Part shown: positions 1 through 7,905 of the stretch, in pieces | Layout of the letters: every line of letters begins with the position of its first letter | Position numbering within the stretch: the stretch's first letter is position 1 | Source of the DNA: an uncultured Bacteroidales bacterium | GTDB lineage: Bacteria; Bacteroidota; Bacteroidia; Bacteroidales; UBA932 | Direction: 5' to 3' | DNA length: 64,000 nt | NCBI GenBank assembly: GCA_949294195.1 | Contig: CASFGK010000003.1 | Coordinates: 1-64,000, forward strand | Notes under the pieces: generated by a model | What the model saw: the letters and a program-made list of their open reading frames with translations, nothing else | What the model was told of the DNA's origin: nothing | Databases searched by the model: none | Position numbers and translations under genes: made by a program

Positions 1-337
1 CATCTCCCCCGGCGTGAGGTACTATGTGCCGCTCGGGGAGAAGTTCTACTACACTCCGGGGTTTGACCTGAGCGTAGGGTTCGGCGGAAGCAGGAGGGAG
101 ATCGACCCACAGACCAGCGTCAAGGGAGGGATAACGAGGTTTGGCTTCGTCCTTTCTGCCCTTGCCTTCGAGTTCAGGCCTGCGGAGCACTTCGGCATCA
201 CTTTCAGGGCCGGGAACCTCTCCTACAGCCTGAACCACACTTCGTCAAAGGGTGCGACCAAGTCGACCGACAACACCGGCACTTTCAGGTTCAACCTCAA
301 CACCGGTGCCGGCATCGGATTCAAGTACTACTTCTAA
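1..337 (+). CDS. Outer-membrane beta-barrel protein, C-terminal end (5' partial)
   Basis: The reading frame is already open at the left edge (first full codon at 2) and ends with TAA at 335-337, so only the last 112 or so residues are seen. Strands alternate hydrophobic and polar residues (for example FGFVLSALAFEF, FGITFRAGNLSYSL) and the protein ends GIGFKYYF, an aromatic C-terminus typical of outer-membrane barrels recognised by the Bam machinery. No enzyme motif is visible. It may be a porin-like or generic barrel protein; the family cannot be named from the fragment. A strong hairpin with T-tracts follows and separates it from the convergent malQ gene. Confidence 0.7.
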   Translation, partial: ISPGVRYYVPLGEKFYYTPGFDLSVGFGGSRREIDPQTSVKGGITRFGFVLSALAFEFRPAEHFGITFRAGNLSYSLNHTSSKGATKSTDNTGTFRFNLNTGAGIGFKYYF

Positions 338-390
338 CGGACAGGAGAACTGTCCAGACTGCCGGAGAAGTCCCGGCACGAATTCCAATC

Positions 391-428
391 AAAAAGGGTG
401 GCCCGAAGCATTCCGGACCACCCTTTTG
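391..428. terminator. Bidirectional rho-independent terminator
   Basis: Perfect inverted repeat AAAAGGGTGG / CCACCCTTTT with a roughly 17-nt loop. It lies between two convergent genes and gives a U-run on both strands, so it can end both the barrel-protein transcript and the malQ transcript. Confidence 0.85.
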
Positions 429-440
429 CATTCTTCCGTG

Positions 441-2537
441 CTATCGGCCTGAAGAGGCTGTCATGCTTCGGATTTCCTTATTCAAATCATCGGAGGCGAC
501 CAGCTGCTCCAGAGTCAGGTGCATCCGGTACCTCCAGTAATGAGGTGCATCGGCAGGGTCATTGATACGTTCCGAATCCGGATCAGGCTTCCGGATCTTC
601 CCATCGACAGAGAGCCAGTCCTGCAGCAACAGCACAGCGAGCAGAGAAGGCGAATCCATGTGCATCTTCACGATTTTCCTGCAAATCCACGGCTCGCATT
701 CCTGAGGGGCCGTCCCGCTTTCACCCAGAACATCATTGTAGAACTTCTGCGTCAGGTTCCTGTCTTCTTTCCACCATGCTCTCAAAGGATTCATGTCATG
801 TGTGGATACTGCACAGACGGACATATAAGGATAATGCCGGACATCCGCAAAAGTCTCCCATGAGTGCTTTGGCATGCGCTGTATTTCAAGAGACAGGATA
901 CAAAGTTCCCTCATCACATCAGGGACACAGTCCGGAATCATCCCGAGGTCCTCTCCGCAAGCCTGCATCTGGGTGGAAGACAGCAGTTCAGGCAGCTTTT
1001 TCATGGCGCACTCCTTCCAGAAAGCGTTGTGCCTGTGGTAGAAGAAATCGTCATAAAGACCGTTGAACACGTCTTTCATGTGCCGGTCCAAAGCGCGGTA
1101 GGCATCGGTATCCTGAGCGGCAATCCTCGGATGCCAGTGCCCGGCGGCATGAGGATCAGCCACAAACAGCACATTTTCGGAATCAGGTACTGCCTTCCCT
1201 GAATCAGGAAGCTGGAATCCGAGATTTCTCAGGTAACCCGTAGTATACGGCAGTGCCGGGCTGAAATGCCCAAGCAGACCGCTGCCGGCTCCCAGAGGAA
1301 TCTCCCATATCCTGAAGAAACCCAGTATGTGGTCTATGCGGAAAGCGTCAAAATACTGCTCCATATTCCTCATGCGGGCTTTCCACCATGCATAACCGTC
1401 TTGGGCCATCCTGTCCCAGTTGTAAGTCGGAAGTCCCCAGTTCTGCCCTTTTGCGGCAAAGGCATCAGGCGGTGCACCGGCCTGTGAATCCATATGGAAG
1501 AGTTCCGGAGATGTCCATGCGTCTGCACTGACAGGACTGATACCGATAGGAATATCCCCTTTGAGATAAACTCCATGAGCGTGCGCATAGTCTCTGGCTT
1601 CAATGAGCTGGAGATGAAGGTGGAACTGCACGAAACAGTAATAGTTGCATTCCTGTTTTTCCTTCTTCAGCAACGCTTCGGCCTTCTTCCTGTCATAGGA
1701 AGAATATTCCTCCCATCTGCTGAAATCCGCAGTACCGTACCGCCCCATCAGGATTCTGAATGCAGCATACGGGAGCAGCCAGTGGCTGTTGTCCTGCAGG
1801 AACTGTCTGTATGCCTTCGATGCGCAGACACTTCTCCATCTGGCAGCAAATGCCTTGCGCATGAATCTGTCTTTTTCAGAGTTCACTCTCTCGTAGTCCA
1901 CCTCGGCAAGCCTTTCCAGTTCATCCTTGATACGCAAGTATTCCTCATCAGCCTCTACGCCTGCATCAGGAAGATGGACAAACTGTGGATGAAGGGCATA
2001 GATGGAATTGGCGCTGTATGGATACGAATCCGTCCATGTCCCTGTCATGGTGGTGTCATTCACCGGGAGAACCTGGATGACCTTCTGGCCTGTTGCGACA
2101 GCCCAGTCGACAAGTTTCCTGATATCATTGAACTCACCTATGCCGAAACTGTCAGCGGAGCGGAGCGAGAACACAGGGATCGCCGTACCCGCACAGCGTG
2201 GCATCATCTGCCAGCTGTCCGTCACCTCCAGACAATCCCCTTCCGCAGAGGCATTTCCTCCCTTTGATGCAGAAACCTTTCCGGAGCGGGCAGACTTCCC
2301 TGCCCCGGCCGTGACATCATCCAAAGTATGGTACATCCACTCTCTCCGTCTGAAACAGCCGTATTCTTCCACTTCATAGTGGTATTTTCCGAATTCCCCG
2401 GGATCGGCGCCGGCGATCTGTACGCTCCACAGGCCGTCCCCGGTGTATTGCATTGCGGCCTTACTGCCGCTTCCATAGTGCAGGAAAAGGTTTTCACCCC
2501 ATCGTGTCCTGTACTCTATTGAAAATCTTATTGTCAT
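441..2537 (-). CDS. malQ: 4-alpha-glucanotransferase (GH77) with N-terminal starch-binding module
   Basis: Cytoplasmic disproportionating enzyme that moves alpha-1,4-glucan chains between maltodextrins. Residues 1-70 resemble a CBM20 starch-binding domain (FSIEYRTRWGE, YHYEVEEYG). A low-complexity linker (about 75-100) leads into the GH77 barrel. The catalytic set is present: nucleophile D402 in RIDH, acid/base E529 in CGEDLG and D581 in STHD. Homologues I recall from Bacteroides are near 890 residues with two CBM20 modules; this 698-residue form shows only one. The gene lies 25 nt downstream of a sugar-phosphate transporter on the same strand, with no terminator between, suggesting one transcript for glucan and sugar-phosphate use. 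Confidence 0.93.
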   Translation of the reverse strand: MTIRFSIEYRTRWGENLFLHYGSGSKAAMQYTGDGLWSVQIAGADPGEFGKYHYEVEEYGCFRRREWMYHTLDDVTAGAGKSARSGKVSASKGGNASAEGDCLEVTDSWQMMPRCAGTAIPVFSLRSADSFGIGEFNDIRKLVDWAVATGQKVIQVLPVNDTTMTGTWTDSYPYSANSIYALHPQFVHLPDAGVEADEEYLRIKDELERLAEVDYERVNSEKDRFMRKAFAARWRSVCASKAYRQFLQDNSHWLLPYAAFRILMGRYGTADFSRWEEYSSYDRKKAEALLKKEKQECNYYCFVQFHLHLQLIEARDYAHAHGVYLKGDIPIGISPVSADAWTSPELFHMDSQAGAPPDAFAAKGQNWGLPTYNWDRMAQDGYAWWKARMRNMEQYFDAFRIDHILGFFRIWEIPLGAGSGLLGHFSPALPYTTGYLRNLGFQLPDSGKAVPDSENVLFVADPHAAGHWHPRIAAQDTDAYRALDRHMKDVFNGLYDDFFYHRHNAFWKECAMKKLPELLSSTQMQACGEDLGMIPDCVPDVMRELCILSLEIQRMPKHSWETFADVRHYPYMSVCAVSTHDMNPLRAWWKEDRNLTQKFYNDVLGESGTAPQECEPWICRKIVKMHMDSPSLLAVLLLQDWLSVDGKIRKPDPDSERINDPADAPHYWRYRMHLTLEQLVASDDLNKEIRSMTASSGR

Positions 2538-2562
2538 ATCAGTCAGTGTTTGTGGTCGAATA

Positions 2563-3957
2563 TCATTGGGTTTCAGAGAAATTGTTTTCCGGTTTCATTT
2601 TCTTCCATCCGATGACGGGCAGAATGAAAGCTACCAGCGTGGCGGCAAGCCAGAACACGGACACCGGTCCGAAATCATACGTAGCAGTACTTATGTCAGC
2701 CGCCCCTTCGGTGTATCCCTGTATCAGGTAGCCGCTGGCAATATCCTGGATACCGGCCGCGACGTAACTTGAAATCCCCACTATTCCAAGAGCTGCTCCG
2801 GTAGCCTTGCGCGGAACGATGTCCACAGCCATCAGCCCTGCCACTATGCAGTACAGGACGCCTATCGAAAGGCTGAACAGAGACACGTAAAATATATTGA
2901 GAATGTAGCTTCCTTCCGTGAACAGGAACAGATCCATAGAGATGAAACTCAGAATTCCCGATATTATCGCCGGCTTGACCCTGTCCCCTCCGAAGACCTT
3001 GTCGGAAAGCCAGCCGGCCAGCACTGTGCCGACTACTCCGAATGCTGCCGAAAAGGCTATGATCTGGGTAGCGTTTTCCAGAGAAAAGTCCTTGGCCTTC
3101 TGAAGGAAAAGCACTCCCCACCCTGCCACGGCGTATTTGGCGATATATACAAACGCGCTTGAAGCCGCGATAATCCATATTCCCGGATGTCTGAGGACAT
3201 ATTTCTGTACCTGGACCGTCGGCATCGTGTCCATTTTCCTGAGTGACTCTCCGGAAAGTTCCTGAACGGACGGAAGCCCTTTGCTTTCAGGGGTGTCGCT
3301 CATAAATATAAGGATTATCGCCGCTCCTGCAAGACCTCCTGCCGAAGCGAAAATGAATCCGTATTCCCATCCGAAGGCTGACACCACGACTCCGACAATG
3401 ATAAAAGACAGGAATTCGCCCAGATAAGGGCTTGCGCTGAATATGCTGTAATATGTCCCTCTCTTTGACAGCGGGAACCATCTGGACAGATTGATGATGC
3501 CGGGCGGGGAACCCATCGACTGCATCCAGCCGTTTATGCCCCACAGTACGGCAAAGGCCGCAAACAGCACGAGTGTAGAAAGACCTGCGGTGCCGTATAG
3601 CAGTCCGGCTGCCCCCATAAGAAGGTTGACAAGTGCCGAAACAAGAAGTCCGGTAGCCATGAAGCGTCTGATATTGCAGTAGTCCGCGATGAAGCCGTTC
3701 ATGAACTTGCCTACCGCATAGACAAAAAGCAGTGCAGATCCGATGATGCCCAACTGGCCTGCTGTCAGGGCTCCGCTGTCTATCAGGGGCTGCTTGACCA
3801 CACTGAGACTCATTCTGCAGACGTAATAAAGGCTGTATGCAATGGTCGCTCCCCAGAACGTCCTGTTCCTCAAAGTCTTGTAAGTGCTTTGTATCCTGTC
3901 TCCCTCTATGCGCTCCGGAGACGGCTTGCTTATCCTGTAGAATGAATATAGGCTCAT
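2563..3957 (-). CDS. MFS transporter, organophosphate:phosphate antiporter type (GlpT/UhpC-like)
   Basis: Inner-membrane carrier of 464 residues with about 12 hydrophobic segments. The N-terminal part (TFWGATIAYSLYYVCRMSLSV, then a GxxxSxxxxYAVGKFMNGFIADY pattern) matches the OPA group of the major facilitator superfamily (GlpT, UhpT, UhpC, phosphoglycerate transporter), which exchange phosphorylated sugars or glycerol-3-phosphate for phosphate. Substrate cannot be assigned from sequence; the adjacent malQ favours a hexose phosphate, or a UhpC-type sensor role, but that is inference. Start ATG at 3957 fits the promoter at 3988-4016, giving a leader of about 24 nt. Confidence 0.85.
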   Translation of the reverse strand: MSLYSFYRISKPSPERIEGDRIQSTYKTLRNRTFWGATIAYSLYYVCRMSLSVVKQPLIDSGALTAGQLGIIGSALLFVYAVGKFMNGFIADYCNIRRFMATGLLVSALVNLLMGAAGLLYGTAGLSTLVLFAAFAVLWGINGWMQSMGSPPGIINLSRWFPLSKRGTYYSIFSASPYLGEFLSFIIVGVVVSAFGWEYGFIFASAGGLAGAAIILIFMSDTPESKGLPSVQELSGESLRKMDTMPTVQVQKYVLRHPGIWIIAASSAFVYIAKYAVAGWGVLFLQKAKDFSLENATQIIAFSAAFGVVGTVLAGWLSDKVFGGDRVKPAIISGILSFISMDLFLFTEGSYILNIFYVSLFSLSIGVLYCIVAGLMAVDIVPRKATGAALGIVGISSYVAAGIQDIASGYLIQGYTEGAADISTATYDFGPVSVFWLAATLVAFILPVIGWKKMKPENNFSETQ

Positions 3958-3987
3958 CGGATGTGTGTCCTGAAAAATTTACAGGGG

Positions 3988-4016
3988 CAAAGATACGCAA
4001 TCTAGTCAAGATGCAA
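3988..4016 (-). promoter_or_regulatory. Bacteroidota-type promoter for the transporter-malQ unit
   Basis: On the minus strand TATCTTTG (plus 3988-3995) matches the -7 consensus TAnnTTTG; a TTG lies 18-19 nt upstream (plus 4014-4016). The predicted start of transcription near 3981 leaves a short leader before the ATG at 3957. Confidence 0.65.
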
Positions 4017-4040
4017 TAACATGCCTATAAAGAAATAATA

Positions 4041-4086
4041 AACCGATTCTGTACAAATCATGATTTATTATAACCCCTAATCGGTT
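4041..4086. promoter_or_regulatory. Nested palindrome between divergent promoters (possible operator)
   Basis: Outer inverted repeat AACCGATT (4041-4048) / AATCGGTT (4079-4086) encloses a perfect 12-bp palindrome AAATCATGATTT (4055-4066). It lies between the minus-strand transporter promoter and the plus-strand promoter at 4112. A dimeric repressor or activator site is one reading; a weak hairpin terminator is another, since TTTTTC follows the right arm. Confidence 0.4.
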
Positions 4087-4111
4087 TTTCATAAAAATTT
4101 TACGGGAATAA

Positions 4112-4142
4112 TTTGGATTGTATTTGAAAATTAATACCTTTG
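4112..4142 (+). promoter_or_regulatory. Consensus promoter of an ORF-less transcript
   Basis: TTTG (4112-4115), exactly 19 nt, then TACCTTTG (4135-4142): a full match to the Bacteroidota -33/-7 promoter. No gene on the plus strand follows; the next plus-strand feature is the terminator at 4196-4229. Confidence 0.75.
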
Positions 4143-4148
4143 TAGCGG

Positions 4149-4229
4149 ACATCAGAATTTATTCGTGTCTATTTGTTAAGTTCGTTTTATATATGGCGGA
4201 GACCTTGGGGAGGGTCTCCGCTATTTTTT
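4149..4229 (+). ncRNA. Candidate small RNA of about 80 nt
   Basis: The region runs from the predicted transcription start (about 7 nt after the consensus -7 box at 4135-4142) to a strong intrinsic terminator. It has an AT-rich single-stranded-looking 5' part and a GC-rich 3' hairpin. There is no reading frame of useful length; the only ATG (4193) opens inside the terminator stem and runs on past it. It lies between two minus-strand genes, so it is not the leader of either. I do not recognise it as a named RNA family. Confidence 0.55.
4196..4229 (+). terminator. Rho-independent terminator of the candidate small RNA
   Basis: Nine-base-pair stem GCGGAGACC / GGTCTCCGC with an 8-nt loop, followed by TATTTTTT. 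The T-run is on the plus strand only; the minus strand has CATATATAAAA after the stem, so it would be a poor terminator for the MATE gene that ends at 4241. Confidence 0.85.
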
Positions 4230-4240
4230 CGCCGTCTTCG

Positions 4241-5677
4241 CTACGCTCCGATCTTCGGCAGGATGACGGACCTGAAACGGAATGAGAGATAAAGAGTCCT
4301 GACAAGAAGATGGACGAAATAGGCTGCCATAAGGATATGCAGGACGGTCCTGCCGTGAGGCCCTCCGGCAGAAGGAATGCTGTCGGGAGAAAAGGTCGGT
4401 ACCGGCGCGGGAAGAATCAGGCCGGCACATATGAAATAAGTGGCTGCAAATCCGGCAAGGGCCAGTATGGCGGCATTCCTCATGCTTCCCGATGCAGTGG
4501 CACCGACATATATTCCGTCCCACGTAAAAGCCGCGCACCCGACCAGAGGCATCACCAGAAGCCACAGAAGGTATTTCTGTCCGAGACACACGACATCATT
4601 GTCCGAAGTCATCATCCCCAGCAGCGGAGTCCCGGCCGAGGCATACAGCACAATGAACAGTGCGGCAATACCCATGCTCCAAAGGAAGACACATCTGACC
4701 GTCTTGCGGAAACCGGCCATGTTCCTTTCTCCTATATACCTGCCTGTCAAGGCTTCTCCGGCATATGCAAATCCGTCCGTAAAATATGAAAACAGCATCA
4801 TTATCTTCATAAGAATGGAGCCGCAGGCCAGGATGAGGTCACCGTAATGCGCCGCTGTCATGGTGAAACCGATGTATATGCCGATAAAACACAGTGACCT
4901 GATGAACAAATCAGAATTCATGCTGAAGAACTTCCCGGTCCCTCCCCCTTTGAAGACAGTTGCAAGCGCATGCAGGGAGAATCCGCCGAAAACCCGTTTA
5001 CTGTATCTGAAAAAGACCAGAGAGGCAGCTGTCAGCAGGCCAAGATACTGTGCGGCAACGGTTCCGGCCGCAATGCCTGCGAATCCGATACCCGGATAAT
5101 GCAGGCCGCCCACATCCGCTCCAAGAGCCAGGACAACACTCAGAACCGCATTCGTCACATTGACCGTCAAATCGGCAATCATCGGACTCACTCCGTCCTG
5201 CATGCCTATGAACCAGCCTTTGAATGCCATGAGACAGAGTGTTGCAGGTGCCGCCCAGATCCGGATAAAAAAGTAGCGTTCCGCAAGAGTACGCACCTCA
5301 GGAGTGCAGTCCACCACCATAAAGGCCGCCTGCAGAAAGAGCCACTGCAGCGCTATCAGGACAAACGCACATGCCAGAGCTATCCCGACCGACCGGACGA
5401 AAATCCTTGCGCTTTCCGCCATGTCTCCCCGACCGCATGCCTGGGCCGTAAGTCCGCCTGTCCCTATTCTCAGGAAACCGAAATTCCAGTACAGGAGATC
5501 GAAAAGCATGGTACCTATCGCCACTCCTCCTATCAGGGTCGCCCCGGAAGCTACTCCATCCGCCGAGGCATCCAGATGCCCGGCAATGGCAAGATCGACC
5601 ATTCCCACCAGAGGCACGGTGACATTTGCCAGGATACTCGGAACAGCAAGCGACAATATGTTTCTGTTAACACTCAT
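4241..5677 (-). CDS. MATE family efflux protein (DinF-like)
   Basis: Integral inner-membrane exporter of 478 residues with about 12 transmembrane segments. The N-terminus (ILSLAVPSILANVTVPLVGMVDLAIAG) carries the P-x-x-x-x-x-x-x-x-x-x-x-D pattern of MATE first helices; the second half repeats it weakly, as expected for the internal pseudo-repeat. Such proteins expel drugs or metabolites using Na+ or H+ gradients; the substrate is unknown. It follows rsgA by 116 nt on the same strand, so shared transcription is possible. Confidence 0.88.
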   Translation of the reverse strand: MSVNRNILSLAVPSILANVTVPLVGMVDLAIAGHLDASADGVASGATLIGGVAIGTMLFDLLYWNFGFLRIGTGGLTAQACGRGDMAESARIFVRSVGIALACAFVLIALQWLFLQAAFMVVDCTPEVRTLAERYFFIRIWAAPATLCLMAFKGWFIGMQDGVSPMIADLTVNVTNAVLSVVLALGADVGGLHYPGIGFAGIAAGTVAAQYLGLLTAASLVFFRYSKRVFGGFSLHALATVFKGGGTGKFFSMNSDLFIRSLCFIGIYIGFTMTAAHYGDLILACGSILMKIMMLFSYFTDGFAYAGEALTGRYIGERNMAGFRKTVRCVFLWSMGIAALFIVLYASAGTPLLGMMTSDNDVVCLGQKYLLWLLVMPLVGCAAFTWDGIYVGATASGSMRNAAILALAGFAATYFICAGLILPAPVPTFSPDSIPSAGGPHGRTVLHILMAAYFVHLLVRTLYLSFRFRSVILPKIGA

Positions 5678-5793
5678 ACCATAATGTTAAAGGACCCCGT
5701 AAGGGCAGCGGCGGGGTATCCGGCAAGGATTCCGGAGGAAAACCGGAGTGCACCGGCGCGTCCCGGCACAGGTGATTCGGCCCGGTGCCTGAA

Positions 5794-6756
5794 TCATCTG
5801 TACTTCTGTTCCTCCTCCAGCATTCCCAGATAGGAAGAATACCTTTCGAAGCTGATAGTGCCGGCCTCGACAGCCGCCTTCACCGCACATCCCGGCTCAT
5901 GTGTATGCGTACATGGGGTGAACCGGCAGTCCCCGCTGACCCTGAGCATCTCTGGAAAATACAGGGCTATTTCCTCCCTGCCGAGATCCACCAGTCCGAA
6001 GCCCCTGATACCCGGAGTGTCAATGATGTACCCCCCTGAAGCGAGCCTGTACATCTCATAGAATGTCGTAGTATGCCTGCCCTGCAGATGAGACTGCGAT
6101 ATTTCCCCCGTTCTGGGATCGAGAGAGGGATCCAGGGCCTTGATAAGGGATGACTTGCCTACGCCTGATACACCGGAAAACAGGCATACCCTGTCCGTGC
6201 ATGCCTTGCGCAGCTCTTCCGTTCCGGCGCCGGTGGCGGCCGAAACATCCATGACCGGATATCCAGCACCTTCATATATGCTGTGGAAAGCCTCCACCGT
6301 CTCCCTGTGTCCGGGACCGTACAGGTCGCATTTGTTCAGGACTATGGTGGCCGGTATTCCGTAGACCTCGCAGGTCACCAGGATCCTGTCCAGAAAAGGA
6401 AGCTTGACCTCAGGGAAATCCACCGTCACCACGATGAAAGCCATGTCCACATTGGCAGCTATGATGTGTGACTGTCTGGACAGGTTGGCGGAACGGCGTA
6501 TCATGTAGTTCTTTCTCGGAAGGATTTCCGTGATGACGGCAGGGTTTTCGGTATCCGGAAGACCGGAAGCGGTGTCTTTGCCGTCAGGGAGATCGAACAT
6601 GACCCTGTCCCCCACTGCCACAGGGTTGGTGGAAGAGCTCCCTTTCTGTCTCATCCTGCCTCTGAGCACTGCAGGAAAGAGGTTCCATCCCGGAGGGACT
6701 GTCAGCAGGTAATGGCTTCCGGTATGCTTTACTACTATCGCTTCGGTTTTTTTCAT
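5794..6756 (-). CDS. rsgA: Ribosome small-subunit-dependent GTPase A
   Basis: Late 30S ribosome maturation factor, a circularly permuted GTPase. An N-terminal OB-fold (1-80) precedes the permuted G domain: NKCD at 141-144 (G4), GVSGVGKSS at 195-203 (G1, P-loop) and DTPG at 246-249 (G3), followed by a zinc knuckle with C277, C282, H284 or H286, and C290. The frame opens 12 codons upstream (6792), but the family begins at the MKKTEAIVVK start used here. That start faces the divergent polyprenyl synthase gene. Confidence 0.95.
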   Translation of the reverse strand: MKKTEAIVVKHTGSHYLLTVPPGWNLFPAVLRGRMRQKGSSSTNPVAVGDRVMFDLPDGKDTASGLPDTENPAVITEILPRKNYMIRRSANLSRQSHIIAANVDMAFIVVTVDFPEVKLPFLDRILVTCEVYGIPATIVLNKCDLYGPGHRETVEAFHSIYEGAGYPVMDVSAATGAGTEELRKACTDRVCLFSGVSGVGKSSLIKALDPSLDPRTGEISQSHLQGRHTTTFYEMYRLASGGYIIDTPGIRGFGLVDLGREEIALYFPEMLRVSGDCRFTPCTHTHEPGCAVKAAVEAGTISFERYSSYLGMLEEEQKYR

Positions 6757-6838
6757 CGGATTTCGAATGACAAAGGGCAAGAGCCGCGGCAAAAGTAATA
6801 AAATGACTCCATATTTCCATATTGATGAAATAAATACT

Positions 6839-6846
6839 TACATTTG
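6839..6846 (+). promoter_or_regulatory. -7 box for the polyprenyl synthase operon
   Basis: TACATTTG matches TAnnTTTG; a TTTC lies 21 nt upstream (6814-6817). Transcription would begin near 6853, which leaves only 8 nt before the ATG at 6861 and 29 nt before the ATG at 6882. Confidence 0.6.
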
Positions 6847-6881
6847 CGGACACAGTTCCAATGATTGTAAAAGTTACAGCT

Positions 6882-7898
6882 ATGATCAACGAAGCGCAAA
6901 TCGAAGAAACTATCGGCTCCCTTTTCAGGGATCCGGATTTCACGGCAGAGCCTGCCGGCCTTTATGACCCTTTGAGATACATGATAGGAATAGGAGGGAA
7001 GCGTGTCAGACCGCGTCTGTGCCTGACAGCGTACTCGCTGTTCAAGGACAGCTTTTCGGAGGAAATCCTGCAGCCGGCCGCAGCATTGGAAGTGTTCCAC
7101 AGCTTCACTCTCATCCATGATGACATAATGGACAACTCGGACATGCGGCGCGGCCAGCCTACCGTATGCAGCAAATGGAACGACAACACGGCAATCCTGT
7201 CCGGGGACGTGATGTGCATAGACAGCTACCGCAGGATCGCCAAGGCCCCGGTCAAGGTCCTCCCGCAGGTCCTGGAACTGTTTACGGTCACTGCGGCACA
7301 GGTGTGCGAGGGACAGCAGTACGACATGGACTTCGAGGATCTCAAGGAGGTTCCGATGGCCGACTATATGAAAATGATAGGTCTCAAGACAGCTGTCCTG
7401 CTGGCCTGTTCGGCAAAACTCGGCGCACTGATAGCCGGAGCTGACGAAAGGGCATGTGACTATCTGTACAAGTTCGGCTACAGTCTTGGGCTGGCATTCC
7501 AGATTGCGGACGACTATCTGGATACATTCGGAGACTCCAGTGTGTTCGGAAAGAAAATAGGCGGTGACATCATAAACAACAAGAAAAGCTGGCTGCTCAC
7601 CCGTGCTCTGGAAAAGAGCGGGGAAATGGAAAAGGCCGGAGCCGTGTCCTACGGCACAAGCAGGGCCGCCCTGCTCTCGGCAATGGACATGAAGACCGCC
7701 AGCGAAGCCGACCGCAGCGCCAAAATCGCAAAAGTCAAAGGAATATACACAGAGCTGGGAGTAGACGAGGACGCAAAGTATGAAATCATCAAGCAGCATG
7801 CCCATGCAATGGACTATGCCGGGATGATAGGTCTGCCGCGCACACGCTATGAAATATTGCACCGGTATGCCGAGAAGCTTCTGGGCAGGACAAAATAG
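6882..7898 (+). CDS. Polyprenyl diphosphate synthase (trans-isoprenyl chain elongation)
   Basis: Condenses isopentenyl diphosphate onto allylic diphosphates to make the long-chain precursor of menaquinone or related lipids. Conserved features: GGKRVRP (38-44), first aspartate-rich motif DDIMD (80-84) with following RRG, and second motif AFQIADDYLD near 210. I take the start at 6882 (MINEAQIEET) rather than 6861 because the promoter at 6839-6846 leaves too little leader for the upstream ATG. Chain length is not predictable here. The next gene starts 7 nt after the stop, so the two are co-transcribed. Confidence 0.9.
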   Translation: MINEAQIEETIGSLFRDPDFTAEPAGLYDPLRYMIGIGGKRVRPRLCLTAYSLFKDSFSEEILQPAAALEVFHSFTLIHDDIMDNSDMRRGQPTVCSKWNDNTAILSGDVMCIDSYRRIAKAPVKVLPQVLELFTVTAAQVCEGQQYDMDFEDLKEVPMADYMKMIGLKTAVLLACSAKLGALIAGADERACDYLYKFGYSLGLAFQIADDYLDTFGDSSVFGKKIGGDIINNKKSWLLTRALEKSGEMEKAGAVSYGTSRAALLSAMDMKTASEADRSAKIAKVKGIYTELGVDEDAKYEIIKQHAHAMDYAGMIGLPRTRYEILHRYAEKLLGRTK

Positions 7899-7905
7899 GA
7901 TCCGG

